From an uncultured Eubacteriales bacterium (GTDB lineage Bacteria > Bacillota > Clostridia > Lachnospirales > Lachnospiraceae): a stretch of 13,329 nucleotides of DNA. The notes below the pieces were generated by a model. The model made no database searches. It was not told the DNA's origin and worked only from the letters and a program-made list of their open reading frames with translations. The stretch covers positions 1-13,329 of the forward strand of contig ONXW01000192.1 of the NCBI GenBank assembly GCA_900321915.1, given 5' to 3'. This document shows positions 7,135-13,329 of the stretch, piece by piece. Both the position numbers and the translations under genes were made by a program. Within the stretch, counting starts at the first letter, position 1; each line of letters begins with the position of its first letter.

Positions 7135-8091
7135 TCAGTAATAATATACGGTGCGGTAGTTGCTGCCGTCGCCGATAAATTCCTTCAGCTTCTTTTCCCC
7201 CTGGTTGGAGGCCAGCGTCGGGTCCATCAGGGACCAGTCGGTCCCGTCAAACTCGATGATGCCGTTGACCCAGCCGACATCCTTGATGTAGCAGCTGATC
7301 CAGGCATGGTACGCGGAACCCGCGTACCCGATCTCCAGGCGGGTGGGGATGTTCTGGGTGCGCAGCATGGAGGCCATGAGCGCCGCATAGTCAAAGCAGA
7401 TTCCCTTTCCGGTATCCAGCACTTCATCCACCTCCGGGAGGTATCCGCTCTGGACATTTTCCGCCTCATCCTGGTCATAGGTCACGTGGGTGACGACGTA
7501 ATTGTAGATGAAGGATACAGCCTCCAGGTCATTGTCGGCGGCAAAGCACAGATCCTCCGCCAGGCTGATGGCCCTGGTGTGATCCGTAAACCAGACGTAC
7601 TGGTTCGGATAGAGGAAGGGGCCGAACTCGTCGGCGAGCGTGACGTCGAACTCCGTGCCGTAGACCTCGGCGTACATGGTGGCCTCGATGTTGGAATAGA
7701 CGCCAAGCACGTAGTGGCCGTTGCCGAGGGAGATCGGGAAGATGGTCCACTCCCCGTCCACGGGCAGGTCATAGGTGTAGGTCAGGGAGTTTTCCGCGGT
7801 GAGCTGCAGCTTGACCTTCTGGGATTCCCCCGTAAAACGGGCGCTGAAGTAGCCGTCCTGCAGATGGGAGAGGCAAATGGAAACGTCGTCATTTCCCAGG
7901 ATTTCCGTTCCTCCCTGTTCGGGAACAAGGATGTTCGGAGTATTGTCCCTCTCACCGGCGACAGACGGGTCTTCGGGCGCCGTGGGAGCCGACGGGGGCG
8001 CCGGTTCCCCGCAGCCTGCAAAGAGCGCCGTAAAGGCGAGGAGCAGGACTGCGCAAAGTACTATCTGAATTATATATGTGATTCTTTTCAT
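7135..8091 (-). CDS. Transglutaminase-like lipoprotein
   Basis: A 318-residue exported lipoprotein. Signal peptide: MKR, a long hydrophobic run, then the lipobox LFAGC with C27 as the lipidated residue. A Pro-rich linker (28-60) and a beta-rich domain (about 65-155) precede a transglutaminase-like domain (about 190-295). That domain has C232 (GKGICFDYA), H262 (YHAWISCY) and D290 (SLMDPT), a complete Cys-His-Asp triad. Such domains act as proteases, amidases or crosslinkers; the substrate is unknown. The ATG at 8091 fits the signal peptide and the promoter just upstream. An in-frame TTG at 8112 would lie upstream of the predicted transcription start. No ribosome binding site is visible before the ATG. 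It is the first gene of the operon that continues with pilC, so a role at the cell surface around the pilus is plausible but inferred. Confidence 0.9.
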   Translation of the reverse strand: MKRITYIIQIVLCAVLLLAFTALFAGCGEPAPPSAPTAPEDPSVAGERDNTPNILVPEQGGTEILGNDDVSICLSHLQDGYFSARFTGESQKVKLQLTAENSLTYTYDLPVDGEWTIFPISLGNGHYVLGVYSNIEATMYAEVYGTEFDVTLADEFGPFLYPNQYVWFTDHTRAISLAEDLCFAADNDLEAVSFIYNYVVTHVTYDQDEAENVQSGYLPEVDEVLDTGKGICFDYAALMASMLRTQNIPTRLEIGYAGSAYHAWISCYIKDVGWVNGIIEFDGTDWSLMDPTLASNQGEKKLKEFIGDGSNYRTVYYY

Positions 8092-8100
8092 ATTAGAAAA

Positions 8101-8129
8101 ATTATAAAACAAAGCACGGGATGAATCAA
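8101..8129 (-). promoter_or_regulatory. Sigma-A promoter of the lipoprotein-pilC operon (probably leaderless)
   Basis: On the minus strand a -35 TTGATT (8124-8129) and a consensus -10 TATAAT (8101-8106) are separated by exactly 17 bp. Transcription should begin near 8094, only a few bases before the ATG at 8091. No ribosome binding site is visible, so the mRNA is predicted to be leaderless or nearly so. Confidence 0.7.
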
Positions 8130-8167
8130 GATTTGTAAATTTTCAGAAATGAACCGTGACCACAGGC

Positions 8168-8197
8168 TTTACTTCCTGTCTTTATGTGTGATAAGAT
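8168..8197 (+). promoter_or_regulatory. Candidate weak promoter for the CAP-domain gene
   Basis: TTTACT (8168-8173) and TAAGAT (8192-8197) are 18 bp apart, and the -10 is preceded by TG one base upstream (extended -10). Each hexamer matches consensus at only four of six positions. It is the best plus-strand candidate I see in the 141-bp divergent region 8092-8232. Confidence 0.3.
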
Positions 8198-8232
8198 TTA
8201 TTTGGAAATTTTGCAGCAAAGGAGAAACGGGT

Positions 8233-8793
8233 ATGAAGAACAAGAAGCTGTTAGTTATTATCGCACTGCTGCTGGTCGCAGGAATCGCCTTTTTCGCGCT
8301 TAACCGCGGCCCGAAGGGAGAGAAAGCAATCGACGATACCGCCGTTGCTCGTTCCCAGGAGGAAGAGGGAGATATCCATTACATTGATGACGGCGCCATT
8401 GCCCTTGCGGGTGCAGCGGCGAGCACCAATACAGCCGGCGAGGCGCAGGCAACGCTGGCACTGGTAAACAACCAGAGAGCCGCGGGAGGTCTCGGAGGCC
8501 TTACGTGGAATGACGCCCTTGCCCAGGCTGCGCAGGTCCGCGCCCAGGAGTGCAAGGACAAGTTCTCCCACCAGAGACCGAACGGCACAGACTGGTGGAC
8601 GGTCGACAGCGCCATCATGTTCGGCGAGAATCTGGCAAAGAATTACTTTGACGCGAATGCTGTCGTACAGGCGTGGATGGACTCCCCGAGCCACCGCGAG
8701 AATATCATGAACGGCAAGTTTATGACTGTCGGCGTGGCAGCTTACCAGGCACCGGACGGCTCCTGGTACTGGGCGCAGGCTTTCGGATATTAA
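8233..8793 (+). CDS. CAP/SCP-domain secreted or membrane-anchored protein
   Basis: A 186-residue protein: an N-terminal hydrophobic segment (MKNKKLLVII onward, about 5-23) serves as signal or membrane anchor, followed by an acidic linker (about 28-65) and a CAP domain (about 70-186). CAP signatures are present: LVNNQRAAGGLGGLTWNDAL, H113 in KFSHQRP, the GENLA motif with E132, and SPSHRENIM with H154, then a closing WYWAQAFGY. The two His and the Glu form the usual CAP cavity. Bacterial members of this family (YkwD-like) are extracytoplasmic with poorly known functions. The ATG at 8233 has AAAGGAG 8 nt upstream; an earlier in-frame ATG at 8149 lacks one and would put 28 odd residues before the signal. 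It is transcribed divergently from the lipoprotein-pilus operon. Confidence 0.93.
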   Translation: MKNKKLLVIIALLLVAGIAFFALNRGPKGEKAIDDTAVARSQEEEGDIHYIDDGAIALAGAAASTNTAGEAQATLALVNNQRAAGGLGGLTWNDALAQAAQVRAQECKDKFSHQRPNGTDWWTVDSAIMFGENLAKNYFDANAVVQAWMDSPSHRENIMNGKFMTVGVAAYQAPDGSWYWAQAFGY

Positions 8794-8864
8794 TATGAAG
8801 AAACCGCATGACGGGATGAAAACGGCACAACAGGGGACAGAATCACAGGGCATAAACTAAACAA

Positions 8865-8893
8865 TTGAAAAACAGGCGGCGCCGGAATAAAAA
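8865..8893 (+). promoter_or_regulatory. Candidate promoter of the alcohol dehydrogenase gene
   Basis: TTGAAA (8865-8870) and TAAAAA (8888-8893) are 17 bp apart. The -35 matches five of six and the -10 four of six consensus positions. The -10 lies in the loop of a GC-rich inverted repeat, so that repeat could act as an operator. Predicted transcription would start near 8900, about 50 nt before the gene. Confidence 0.35.
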
Positions 8894-8903
8894 TCCGGCG
8901 CTG
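8877..8903. repeat. Inverted repeat; weak terminator or operator
   Basis: A perfect 8-bp palindrome (8879-8886 with 8894-8901, arms GCGCCGGA and TCCGGCGC) has a 7-nt A-rich loop, extendable by a G-U and a C-G pair. On the plus strand it is followed only by AGTTTGTGTG, a poor U-tract, so it would be a weak terminator for the CAP gene. On the minus strand it is followed by CCTGTTTTT, but no minus-strand gene ends here. The rest of the 156-bp gap 8794-8949 holds nothing else I can name. Confidence 0.45.
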
Positions 8904-8949
8904 AGTTTGTGTGCCGGGGGTTGCCGGGCGCACCAGAAAAGGAGGATGT

Positions 8950-10152
8950 ATGCAGAAATTTGTGTATTATGCACCAACAGAGATTGTGTTCGGCAGGGAA
9001 ACGGAGAAGAAGACGGGAGAACTGGTGAAAAAGCACGGCGGAACCCGGGCCCTCGTGGTCTACGGAGGGAGCTCCGCGGTGAAGAGCGGTCTCATCGAGC
9101 GTGTTATGGACAGCCTGGAGGAGGCCGGCGTCGCGGCCATGGCCACCGGCGGCGTTGTCCCGAACCCGCTTCTTTCCACCGCGCGCCGTATGGCGCAGGA
9201 GGCCCTCGATTTTCAGGCTGACTTTATTGTGGCGGTCGGCGGCGGAAGCGTGATTGACACGGCGAAGGGCGTCGCCCACGCGGCCGGAAAGCCGGGAAGC
9301 GACGTCTGGGATTTCTGGAGCAGGAAGGAAGCGCCGGATCATTCCCTTCCGGTGGGCGCCATCGTGACCATCTCGGCAGCCGGTTCCGAGACCAGCAATT
9401 CCGCGGTGCTCACGAATGATGACATGACGCCGCCCACCAAGCGGGGGCTGAACTGCGACGCCAACCGCTGCCGTTTTGCCATAATGAACCCGGAGCTGAC
9501 CATGACGCTTCCGAAGTGGCAGCTGGGCGCCGGCGCCGCCGATGTCTTCATGCACACCTCCGAGCGGTATTTCGCGAAGATTCTCGGCAACCACCTGACC
9601 GACGAATTTGCGGAGGGACTGTTCCGCGATATCATTAAATACGGCCCGGTAACCGTGGAGCATCCGGAGGATTACGAGGCGGCCAGCGAGGTCATGTGGT
9701 GCGGGAGCATTTCCCATGTGGGCATCACCGGCCTGGGTTCCCAGGGCGACGGTCCGAGGGACGGCGACTGGTCCTGCCACCAGCTGGGCCTGGCGATTTC
9801 CGCCCTCTACGATTCCACCCACGGCGCGACCCTGACCGCGGTCTGGGGCAGCTGGGCCAGGTATGTCATGAGCGAGAATGTCGGCCGGTTTGCGGAATTT
9901 GCGCGCAAGGTCTACGGTATCTGCGAGGCGGATGATGAAAAGGCGGCGGCGGAAGGAATCGCGAAGACCGAAGACTTCTTCCGCAGCATGGGCATGCCTC
10001 TCACCGTCACCGAGCTTCTGGGGAAAGAACCCACCGATGAAGAGCTGGAGGCCATTGCTGTGGAGTGCACCTACGGCAGGACCAGGACCATCGGCGGATT
10101 CAAAGAGCTGGGCTATGACGACATCCTGGCAATCTACCGGATGGCGAGATAA
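8950..10152 (+). CDS. Iron-containing alcohol dehydrogenase, butanol dehydrogenase (BdhA/YqhD) type
   Basis: A 400-residue cytoplasmic group III alcohol dehydrogenase, predicted to reduce aldehydes such as butanal with NAD(P)H. The N-terminal dinucleotide-binding domain has VVYGGSSAVKSG (37-47) and the hallmark GGGSVIDTAKG (97-107). The metal site in the helical C-terminal domain is complete: D198 and H202 (GAADVFMH), H277 (DWSCHQLG) and H291 (DSTHGAT). A Ser in the GGSS loop rather than Asp is more in keeping with NADPH use, but this is tentative. The length is typical. I chose the ATG at 8950 because AAAGGAGGATG lies just upstream; extending to 8911 would add 13 residues with no binding site. 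It appears monocistronic, since the riboflavin operon downstream has its own strong promoter. Metabolic role is probably fermentative alcohol formation or aldehyde removal; the true substrate cannot be read from sequence. Confidence 0.93.
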   Translation: MQKFVYYAPTEIVFGRETEKKTGELVKKHGGTRALVVYGGSSAVKSGLIERVMDSLEEAGVAAMATGGVVPNPLLSTARRMAQEALDFQADFIVAVGGGSVIDTAKGVAHAAGKPGSDVWDFWSRKEAPDHSLPVGAIVTISAAGSETSNSAVLTNDDMTPPTKRGLNCDANRCRFAIMNPELTMTLPKWQLGAGAADVFMHTSERYFAKILGNHLTDEFAEGLFRDIIKYGPVTVEHPEDYEAASEVMWCGSISHVGITGLGSQGDGPRDGDWSCHQLGLAISALYDSTHGATLTAVWGSWARYVMSENVGRFAEFARKVYGICEADDEKAAAEGIAKTEDFFRSMGMPLTVTELLGKEPTDEELEAIAVECTYGRTRTIGGFKELGYDDILAIYRMAR

Positions 10153-10167
10153 CTGCAGTGCGCGCAA

Positions 10168-10183
10168 GACACGCGGGCGTGTC
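10168..10183. repeat. Short perfect inverted repeat after the alcohol dehydrogenase gene
   Basis: GACACGC and GCGTGTC form a perfect 7-bp inverted repeat around GG, 15 bp after the stop codon. No U-tract follows on either strand, so it is not a standard terminator. It could stabilise the mRNA 3' end or be a protein site; nothing more can be said. Confidence 0.4.
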
Positions 10184-10201
10184 CTGAACAGAAATTGGAA
10201 A

Positions 10202-10230
10202 TTGACAGCAGGATACAGAAGATCTATACT
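10202..10230 (+). promoter_or_regulatory. Sigma-A promoter of the riboflavin operon
   Basis: Consensus -35 TTGACA (10202-10207) and near-consensus -10 TATACT (10225-10230) are separated by 17 bp. Transcription should start near 10237, about 20 nt before the FMN aptamer and about 190 nt before ribD. A promoter this strong fits control by downstream attenuation. Confidence 0.85.
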
Positions 10231-10255
10231 CTGCTTAAAGAAAACTTAATACGGA

Positions 10256-10362
10256 ATCTTCAGGGATGGGTGAAATTCCCTATCGGCGGTACAGCCCGCG
10301 AGCCGAAAGGCAGGATCCGGTGAAACTCCGGGGCCGACAGTATAGTCTGGATGGAAGAAGAT
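10256..10362 (+). promoter_or_regulatory. FMN riboswitch (RFN element) aptamer
   Basis: All conserved RFN blocks are readable in order. The closing stem P1 pairs ATCTTC (10256-10261) with GAAGAT (10357-10362). Between them lie GGGTGAAATTCCC, CGGCGGTACAGCCCGCGAGCC, GGATCCGGTGAAACTCCGG, GGGCCGACAGTATAGTC and TGGATGG. It binds flavin mononucleotide in the nascent transcript and, when loaded, lowers expression of the riboflavin genes that follow. Confidence 0.97.
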
Positions 10363-10412
10363 CAGAGAAAAGTGCGTTTATGGTTCCCGCACTATCTCCC
10401 CCTGTCGGTTCC
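10330..10412 (+). promoter_or_regulatory. Antiterminator pairing of the FMN riboswitch
   Basis: GGGGCCGACAG (10330-10340), inside the aptamer 3' side, can pair over 11 bp (two G-U) with CTGTCGGTTCC (10402-10412). The latter covers the left arm and loop of the terminator. This pairing excludes both FMN-bound folding of the aptamer and terminator formation, so it is the expected ON-state structure. A small hairpin (10371-10376 with 10388-10393) lies between the two strands. Confidence 0.7.
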
Positions 10413-10428
10413 GGCAGGGGGATTTTTT
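10397..10428 (+). terminator. FMN-riboswitch attenuator terminator
   Basis: An 11-bp stem pairs 10397-10407 with 10412-10422 (one G-U) around a GTTC loop, followed at once by six T (10423-10428). The ribD ATG starts at 10429, directly after the T-run. The 3' arm contains AGGGGG (10416-10421), the only plausible ribosome binding site for ribD, so this hairpin can both end transcription and hide the binding site. Confidence 0.9.
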
Positions 10429-11550
10429 ATGGAAAAAAACGATGCGTATTATATGCGCCGGGCGATAGAGCTGGCGAAGAGAGGGGAAGGGTGGTGCCAT
10501 CCGAACCCGATGGTGGGCGCGGTTGTCGTAAAGGACGGACGCATCATCGGGGAAGGATATCACGCCCGCCGGGGCGAGGCCCACGCGGAGCGGAACGCCC
10601 TGGCGAGCCTGACTGAGCCCGCCGCGGGGGCATCGATCTATGTGACGTTGGAGCCGTGCTGCCATTACGGGCGGACGCCGCCCTGCACGGAGGCTATCCT
10701 GGAGCACGGCCTTTCCCGCGTGGTGATAGGGTCCCGCGACCCGAACCCGAAGGTGAGCGGAAAGGGCGCGGCCATCCTCCGGGCGGCGGGGCTCACGGTG
10801 CAGGAGGATTTCCTGCGGGAAGAGTGCGACGCCCTGAATCCGGTCTTTTTCCACTATATCACCACAAAAACACCCTACGTCGTGATGAAGTACGCCATGA
10901 CCCTGGACGGGAAAATAGCCGCGAAGACGGGGGATTCGAAGTGGATTACCGGGGAGGCGGCAAGAGACCGGGTGCAGGAGATGCGCCACGCCTGCATGGG
11001 AATTATGGCGGGCATCGGGACGGTGCTCGCGGACGACCCGCTCCTCACCTGCCGCATCCCGGGCGGGCGGAACCCGGTGCGGATTATCTGCGACAGCCGC
11101 CTGAGAATCCCGATAGATTCGCAGATTGTAAAGACGGCGGGGGAGGTCACCACTGTCGTGGTCTGCGCGGATCCCGCGCTTCCGGCGGGGGAAATCAGCG
11201 CGGGGACAGAAGCCGGGAAGATACAGGCGCTTCTTGACGCCGGCGTCCGCGTATGGAATTATCCTGCGGAAACGCCGGAGGTTGACCTGGCGGCGCTGAT
11301 GCGGGCCCTCGGGGAGGAGGAGATAGACAGCGTCCTCCTGGAGGGGGGCGGAACCCTCAATGAGAGCGCCCTGCGGGCAGGCATCGTGCAGGAAATCCGG
11401 GCCTTCGTCGCCCCGAAAATCTTCGGCGGGCAGGCCAGGTCGCCGGTGGAAGGATCGGGCGTGGAACACCCCGGGGAGGCGGCGCTCTTCACCCTGGAAG
11501 GGACAGAGCAGATCGGGGATGACCTTCTGCTGACATACCGGAAGCGCTGA
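10429..11550 (+). CDS. ribD: Bifunctional riboflavin biosynthesis deaminase/reductase RibD
   Basis: RibD deaminates 2,5-diamino-6-ribosylamino-4(3H)-pyrimidinone 5'-phosphate and then reduces the ribosyl side chain with NADPH, steps two and three of riboflavin synthesis. The 373-residue protein has the N-terminal zinc deaminase (about 5-125): HAE with zinc ligand H52 and catalytic E54, and PCCHYGRTPPC with C77 and C86. The C-terminal reductase domain (about 148-370) starts PYVVMKYAMTLDGKIA and contains GDSKWITG, DDPLLTCR and LLEGGGTLN. The length is normal for bifunctional RibD. The start at 10429 gives the usual N-terminus (NDAYYMRRAIELA); the upstream in-frame ATG at 10351 lies inside the riboswitch and is rejected. 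Expression is controlled by the FMN riboswitch directly upstream. ribE follows after 44 bp. Confidence 0.97.
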   Translation: MEKNDAYYMRRAIELAKRGEGWCHPNPMVGAVVVKDGRIIGEGYHARRGEAHAERNALASLTEPAAGASIYVTLEPCCHYGRTPPCTEAILEHGLSRVVIGSRDPNPKVSGKGAAILRAAGLTVQEDFLREECDALNPVFFHYITTKTPYVVMKYAMTLDGKIAAKTGDSKWITGEAARDRVQEMRHACMGIMAGIGTVLADDPLLTCRIPGGRNPVRIICDSRLRIPIDSQIVKTAGEVTTVVVCADPALPAGEISAGTEAGKIQALLDAGVRVWNYPAETPEVDLAALMRALGEEEIDSVLLEGGGTLNESALRAGIVQEIRAFVAPKIFGGQARSPVEGSGVEHPGEAALFTLEGTEQIGDDLLLTYRKR

Positions 11551-11594
11551 GGAGATACCTGCGCGCGGTGTGCGGAAGGAGAAAGGAAAGAACC

Positions 11595-12287
11595 ATGTTT
11601 ACTGGAATCATAGAGGAGGTCGGCGAGATCCGGGGCATTTCCCTTACAGGCACCTCCGGTACCATCGGCATCCGGGCCAGGAAGGTGCTGGAGGGCACGA
11701 AAATCGGGGACAGCATTGCCGTGAACGGCGTCTGCCTCACCGTGGTGACGCTGCAGCCCGACGGTTTCCAGGCGGATGTCATGGCGGAGACGGTGCGGAG
11801 AAGCAGCCTGGGGATTCTCAGGCCGGGGGACAGGGTGAACCTGGAGCGGGCCATGGCCGCGGACGGCCGGTTCGGAGGCCACATCGTCGCCGGCCATATC
11901 GACGGGACCGGCAGGGTGGAGAGCCTTGTCCGGGAGGAGAATGCCGTCTGGGTCACCATTTCCGCCCCGGCGGACATACTCCGCTATATCGTGGAAAAGG
12001 GCAGCATCGCCATCGACGGCATCAGCCTCACGGTCGCTTATGTGGACGACCGGGTATTTAAGGTCTCCGTCATCCCCCACACCGGGGAGGAGACCACGCT
12101 GCTGTCCAGGGTTCCCGGCGACACCGTCAACCTGGAAAATGACATCGTAGGCAAGTACATCGAGAAGCTGATGCGGCCGGTGCCGTCAGGTCCTTCCGGG
12201 AACGCGGGAAGGACCGGCGCGGAAGGAGGAGGCCGGCAGCAGGAGGGCGGACTTACCCTGGAGTACCTGGCGGAGATGGGCTTTTGA
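11595..12287 (+). CDS. ribE: Riboflavin synthase alpha chain
   Basis: Riboflavin synthase dismutates two 6,7-dimethyl-8-ribityllumazine molecules into riboflavin and a pyrimidine that is recycled. The 230-residue protein has two lumazine-binding repeats: [10 protein letters not shown] with [13 protein letters not shown] and [12 protein letters not shown] (about 1-97 and onward), then [15 protein letters not shown] and HTGEETTL in the second half. An AAGGAAAG lies before the ATG at 11595. The C-terminal tail (about 195-220) holds an unusual Gly/Ser/Arg-rich insert before a final helix (LEYLAEMGF), so the protein is slightly longer than the usual 210-220 residues. It lies between ribD and ribBA in the same operon, 14 bp before ribBA. 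The symbol follows Bacillus usage; the E. coli name is ribC. Confidence 0.96.
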   Translation: MFTGIIEEVGEIRGISLTGTSGTIGIRARKVLEGTKIGDSIAVNGVCLTVVTLQPDGFQADVMAETVRRSSLGILRPGDRVNLERAMAADGRFGGHIVAGHIDGTGRVESLVREENAVWVTISAPADILRYIVEKGSIAIDGISLTVAYVDDRVFKVSVIPHTGEETTLLSRVPGDTVNLENDIVGKYIEKLMRPVPSGPSGNAGRTGAEGGGRQQEGGLTLEYLAEMGF

Positions 12288-12301
12288 GGAGGAATGAGGA
12301 T

Positions 12302-13329
12302 ATGGAGTATCAGTACGATACCATAGAGAAGGCGCTGGAGGAGCTCCGCGCCGGCAGGATTATCCTGGTGACGGACGACCCGGACCGGGAGAATGAGGGG
12401 GATATGATCTGCGCGGCGGAATTTGCCACGCAGAAAAACATCAATTTCATGGCCAGCAAGGCAAAAGGCCTTATCTGTACGCCCATGAGTATCGAGGTCG
12501 CGGGGAGGCTGGGCCTTCCGCCCATGGTTTCGGAAAACACAGACAACCATGAGACGGCATTTACTGTTTCCATAGATCATGTGGAGACCACCACCGGCAT
12601 CTCCGCCAAGGAGAGGTCCTTCACGATGATGAAGTGCACGGACCCGGCGACAAAACCGCAGGACCTGCGCCGGCCGGGCCATGTCTTCCCGCTGATTGCC
12701 CGCCGCGGGGGCGTGCTCGTGCGGAACGGCCACACCGAGGCGACGGTTGATCTTCTCCGGCTTGCCGGGCTCACCCAGTGCGGCGTGTGCTGCGAGATCA
12801 TGGATGACGACGGCACCATGATGCAGACGCCGAAGCTCTGGGAGCTTGCGAAAGAATACAACCTGACCTTCATCACCATCAAGGAGCTGCAGGATTACTG
12901 CCGGATCCACGAGAGCCACGTCATCCGGGAGGCGGAGGCGAAGCTTCCCACCAAATACGGGGAATTCCGGATGTTCGGGTATATCAACGACATCACCGGG
13001 GAGCACCATGTAGCCCTCCTGAAGGGCGACCTGGGCGACGGGGAAAATGTCCTCTGCCGCGTCCACTCCGAGTGCCTCACGGGGGACACCTTCGGGTCGC
13101 TCCGCTGTGACTGCGGCCTGCAGCTGCAGACCGCCATGCGGATGGTGGAGAAGGAAGGCCGGGGCATCATCCTCTACATGCGCCAGGAGGGCCGGGGCAT
13201 CGGCCTCATCAACAAGATCAAGGCCTACGCCCTGCAGGAGCAGGGGTACGATACGGTGGACGCCAACGTGAAGCTGGGATTTGCGCCGGATCTCCGGGAA
13301 TACTGGGTCGGGGCCCAGATTCTGCGGGA
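12302..13329 (+). CDS. ribBA: Bifunctional DHBP synthase / GTP cyclohydrolase II RibBA (3' partial)
   Basis: RibBA makes both precursors of riboflavin: 3,4-dihydroxy-2-butanone 4-phosphate from ribulose 5-phosphate, and the first pyrimidine from GTP. 342 complete codons are visible with no stop before the right edge. The N-terminal DHBP synthase (about 1-200) has [10 protein letters not shown] (25-34), [11 protein letters not shown] and [11 protein letters not shown]...GHTEATVDL. The C-terminal GTP cyclohydrolase II part has [18 protein letters not shown] with zinc ligands C258, C269 and C271, followed by [18 protein letters not shown]. The segment [10 protein letters not shown] near the edge has Trp-Val where Gly-Ile is usual (YGIGAQIL). 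A GAGGAGGAATG binding site precedes the ATG at 12302. About 55-60 residues are missing at the 3' side; ribH would be expected next. Confidence 0.97.
   Translation, partial: MEYQYDTIEKALEELRAGRIILVTDDPDRENEGDMICAAEFATQKNINFMASKAKGLICTPMSIEVAGRLGLPPMVSENTDNHETAFTVSIDHVETTTGISAKERSFTMMKCTDPATKPQDLRRPGHVFPLIARRGGVLVRNGHTEATVDLLRLAGLTQCGVCCEIMDDDGTMMQTPKLWELAKEYNLTFITIKELQDYCRIHESHVIREAEAKLPTKYGEFRMFGYINDITGEHHVALLKGDLGDGENVLCRVHSECLTGDTFGSLRCDCGLQLQTAMRMVEKEGRGIILYMRQEGRGIGLINKIKAYALQEQGYDTVDANVKLGFAPDLREYWVGAQILR

Noticed and set aside
5831..7141. 436-codon plus-strand open frame opposite pilC
   Set aside because: The opposing strand encodes an unmistakable GspF-family protein; this frame has no domain and an unlikely composition.
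8092..8112. TTG at 8112 as the start of the transglutaminase lipoprotein
   Set aside because: It lies upstream of the predicted transcription start and adds residues before the signal peptide; no ribosome binding site precedes it.
8149..8232. Earlier ATG at 8149 for the CAP-domain protein
   Set aside because: It lies upstream of or within the candidate promoter, lacks a ribosome binding site, and places 28 atypical residues before a normal signal segment.
8092..8232. c-di-GMP riboswitch in front of the CAP or pilus genes
   Set aside because: I looked because T4P genes in Clostridia can be under such riboswitches, but saw no GEMM-like conserved core on either strand.
8857..10167. 436-codon minus-strand open frame opposite the alcohol dehydrogenase
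   Set aside because: The plus strand has all catalytic motifs of the dehydrogenase; this frame is antisense noise.
10168..10183. Terminator after the alcohol dehydrogenase
   Set aside because: The inverted repeat is perfect but no U-tract follows on either strand, so I list it only as a repeat.
10351..10428. ATG at 10351 as ribD start
   Set aside because: It is within the conserved 3' end of the FMN aptamer and would translate through the terminator.
10378..11469. Long minus-strand open frame opposite ribD
   Set aside because: Antisense to a gene with full RibD motifs; no domain seen.
1..13329. Mobile elements, CRISPR arrays, tRNA or rRNA genes, defence genes
   Set aside because: No transposase, integrase, direct repeat array or structural RNA signature was seen in the window.

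Overview
The window looks like a chromosomal segment from a GC-rich member of the Clostridia, most likely Lachnospiraceae. That is an inference from three things: strong AGGAGG-type ribosome binding sites, an FMN riboswitch in front of a ribD-ribE-ribBA operon, and a clostridial-type type IV pilus (T4P) gene set with small poorly conserved pilin-like proteins and c-di-GMP genes beside it. I see no mobile element, CRISPR array, tRNA or rRNA.

Region 1 (1-4316, + strand) is a signalling and motor block. A membrane diguanylate cyclase (5' end outside the window) overlaps a REC/degenerate-GGDEF/EAL phosphodiesterase, which overlaps a stand-alone HPt protein. The T4P retraction ATPase gene pilT follows 47 bp later. 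A c-di-GMP maker, a c-di-GMP breaker with a phospho-receiver, a phosphotransfer protein and the pilus retraction motor thus appear to share one transcription unit.

Region 2 (4357-8091, - strand) converges on pilT. It encodes, in order of transcription, a transglutaminase-like lipoprotein, the T4P/T2SS platform protein PilC, and four small single-pass membrane proteins that look like divergent pseudopilins or accessory proteins. A good sigma-A promoter sits so close to the lipoprotein start codon that the mRNA should be leaderless or nearly so. At the convergence point, each transcript has its candidate terminator inside the 3' coding end of the opposing gene.

Region 3 (8092-10183) holds a divergently transcribed CAP/SCP-domain secreted or membrane-anchored protein, then a butanol-dehydrogenase-like iron-containing alcohol dehydrogenase, with hairpins and candidate promoters between them.

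Region 4 (10202-13329, + strand) is a riboflavin operon: a near-consensus promoter, an FMN riboswitch with legible antiterminator and terminator, then ribD, ribE and ribBA. ribBA runs off the right edge; ribH would be expected next.

The most notable points are the c-di-GMP/phosphorelay/PilT linkage, the unusual small-protein T4P operon headed by a transglutaminase lipoprotein, the reciprocal embedded terminators, and the probably leaderless promoter. No wholly new system is demonstrable from the sequence alone.
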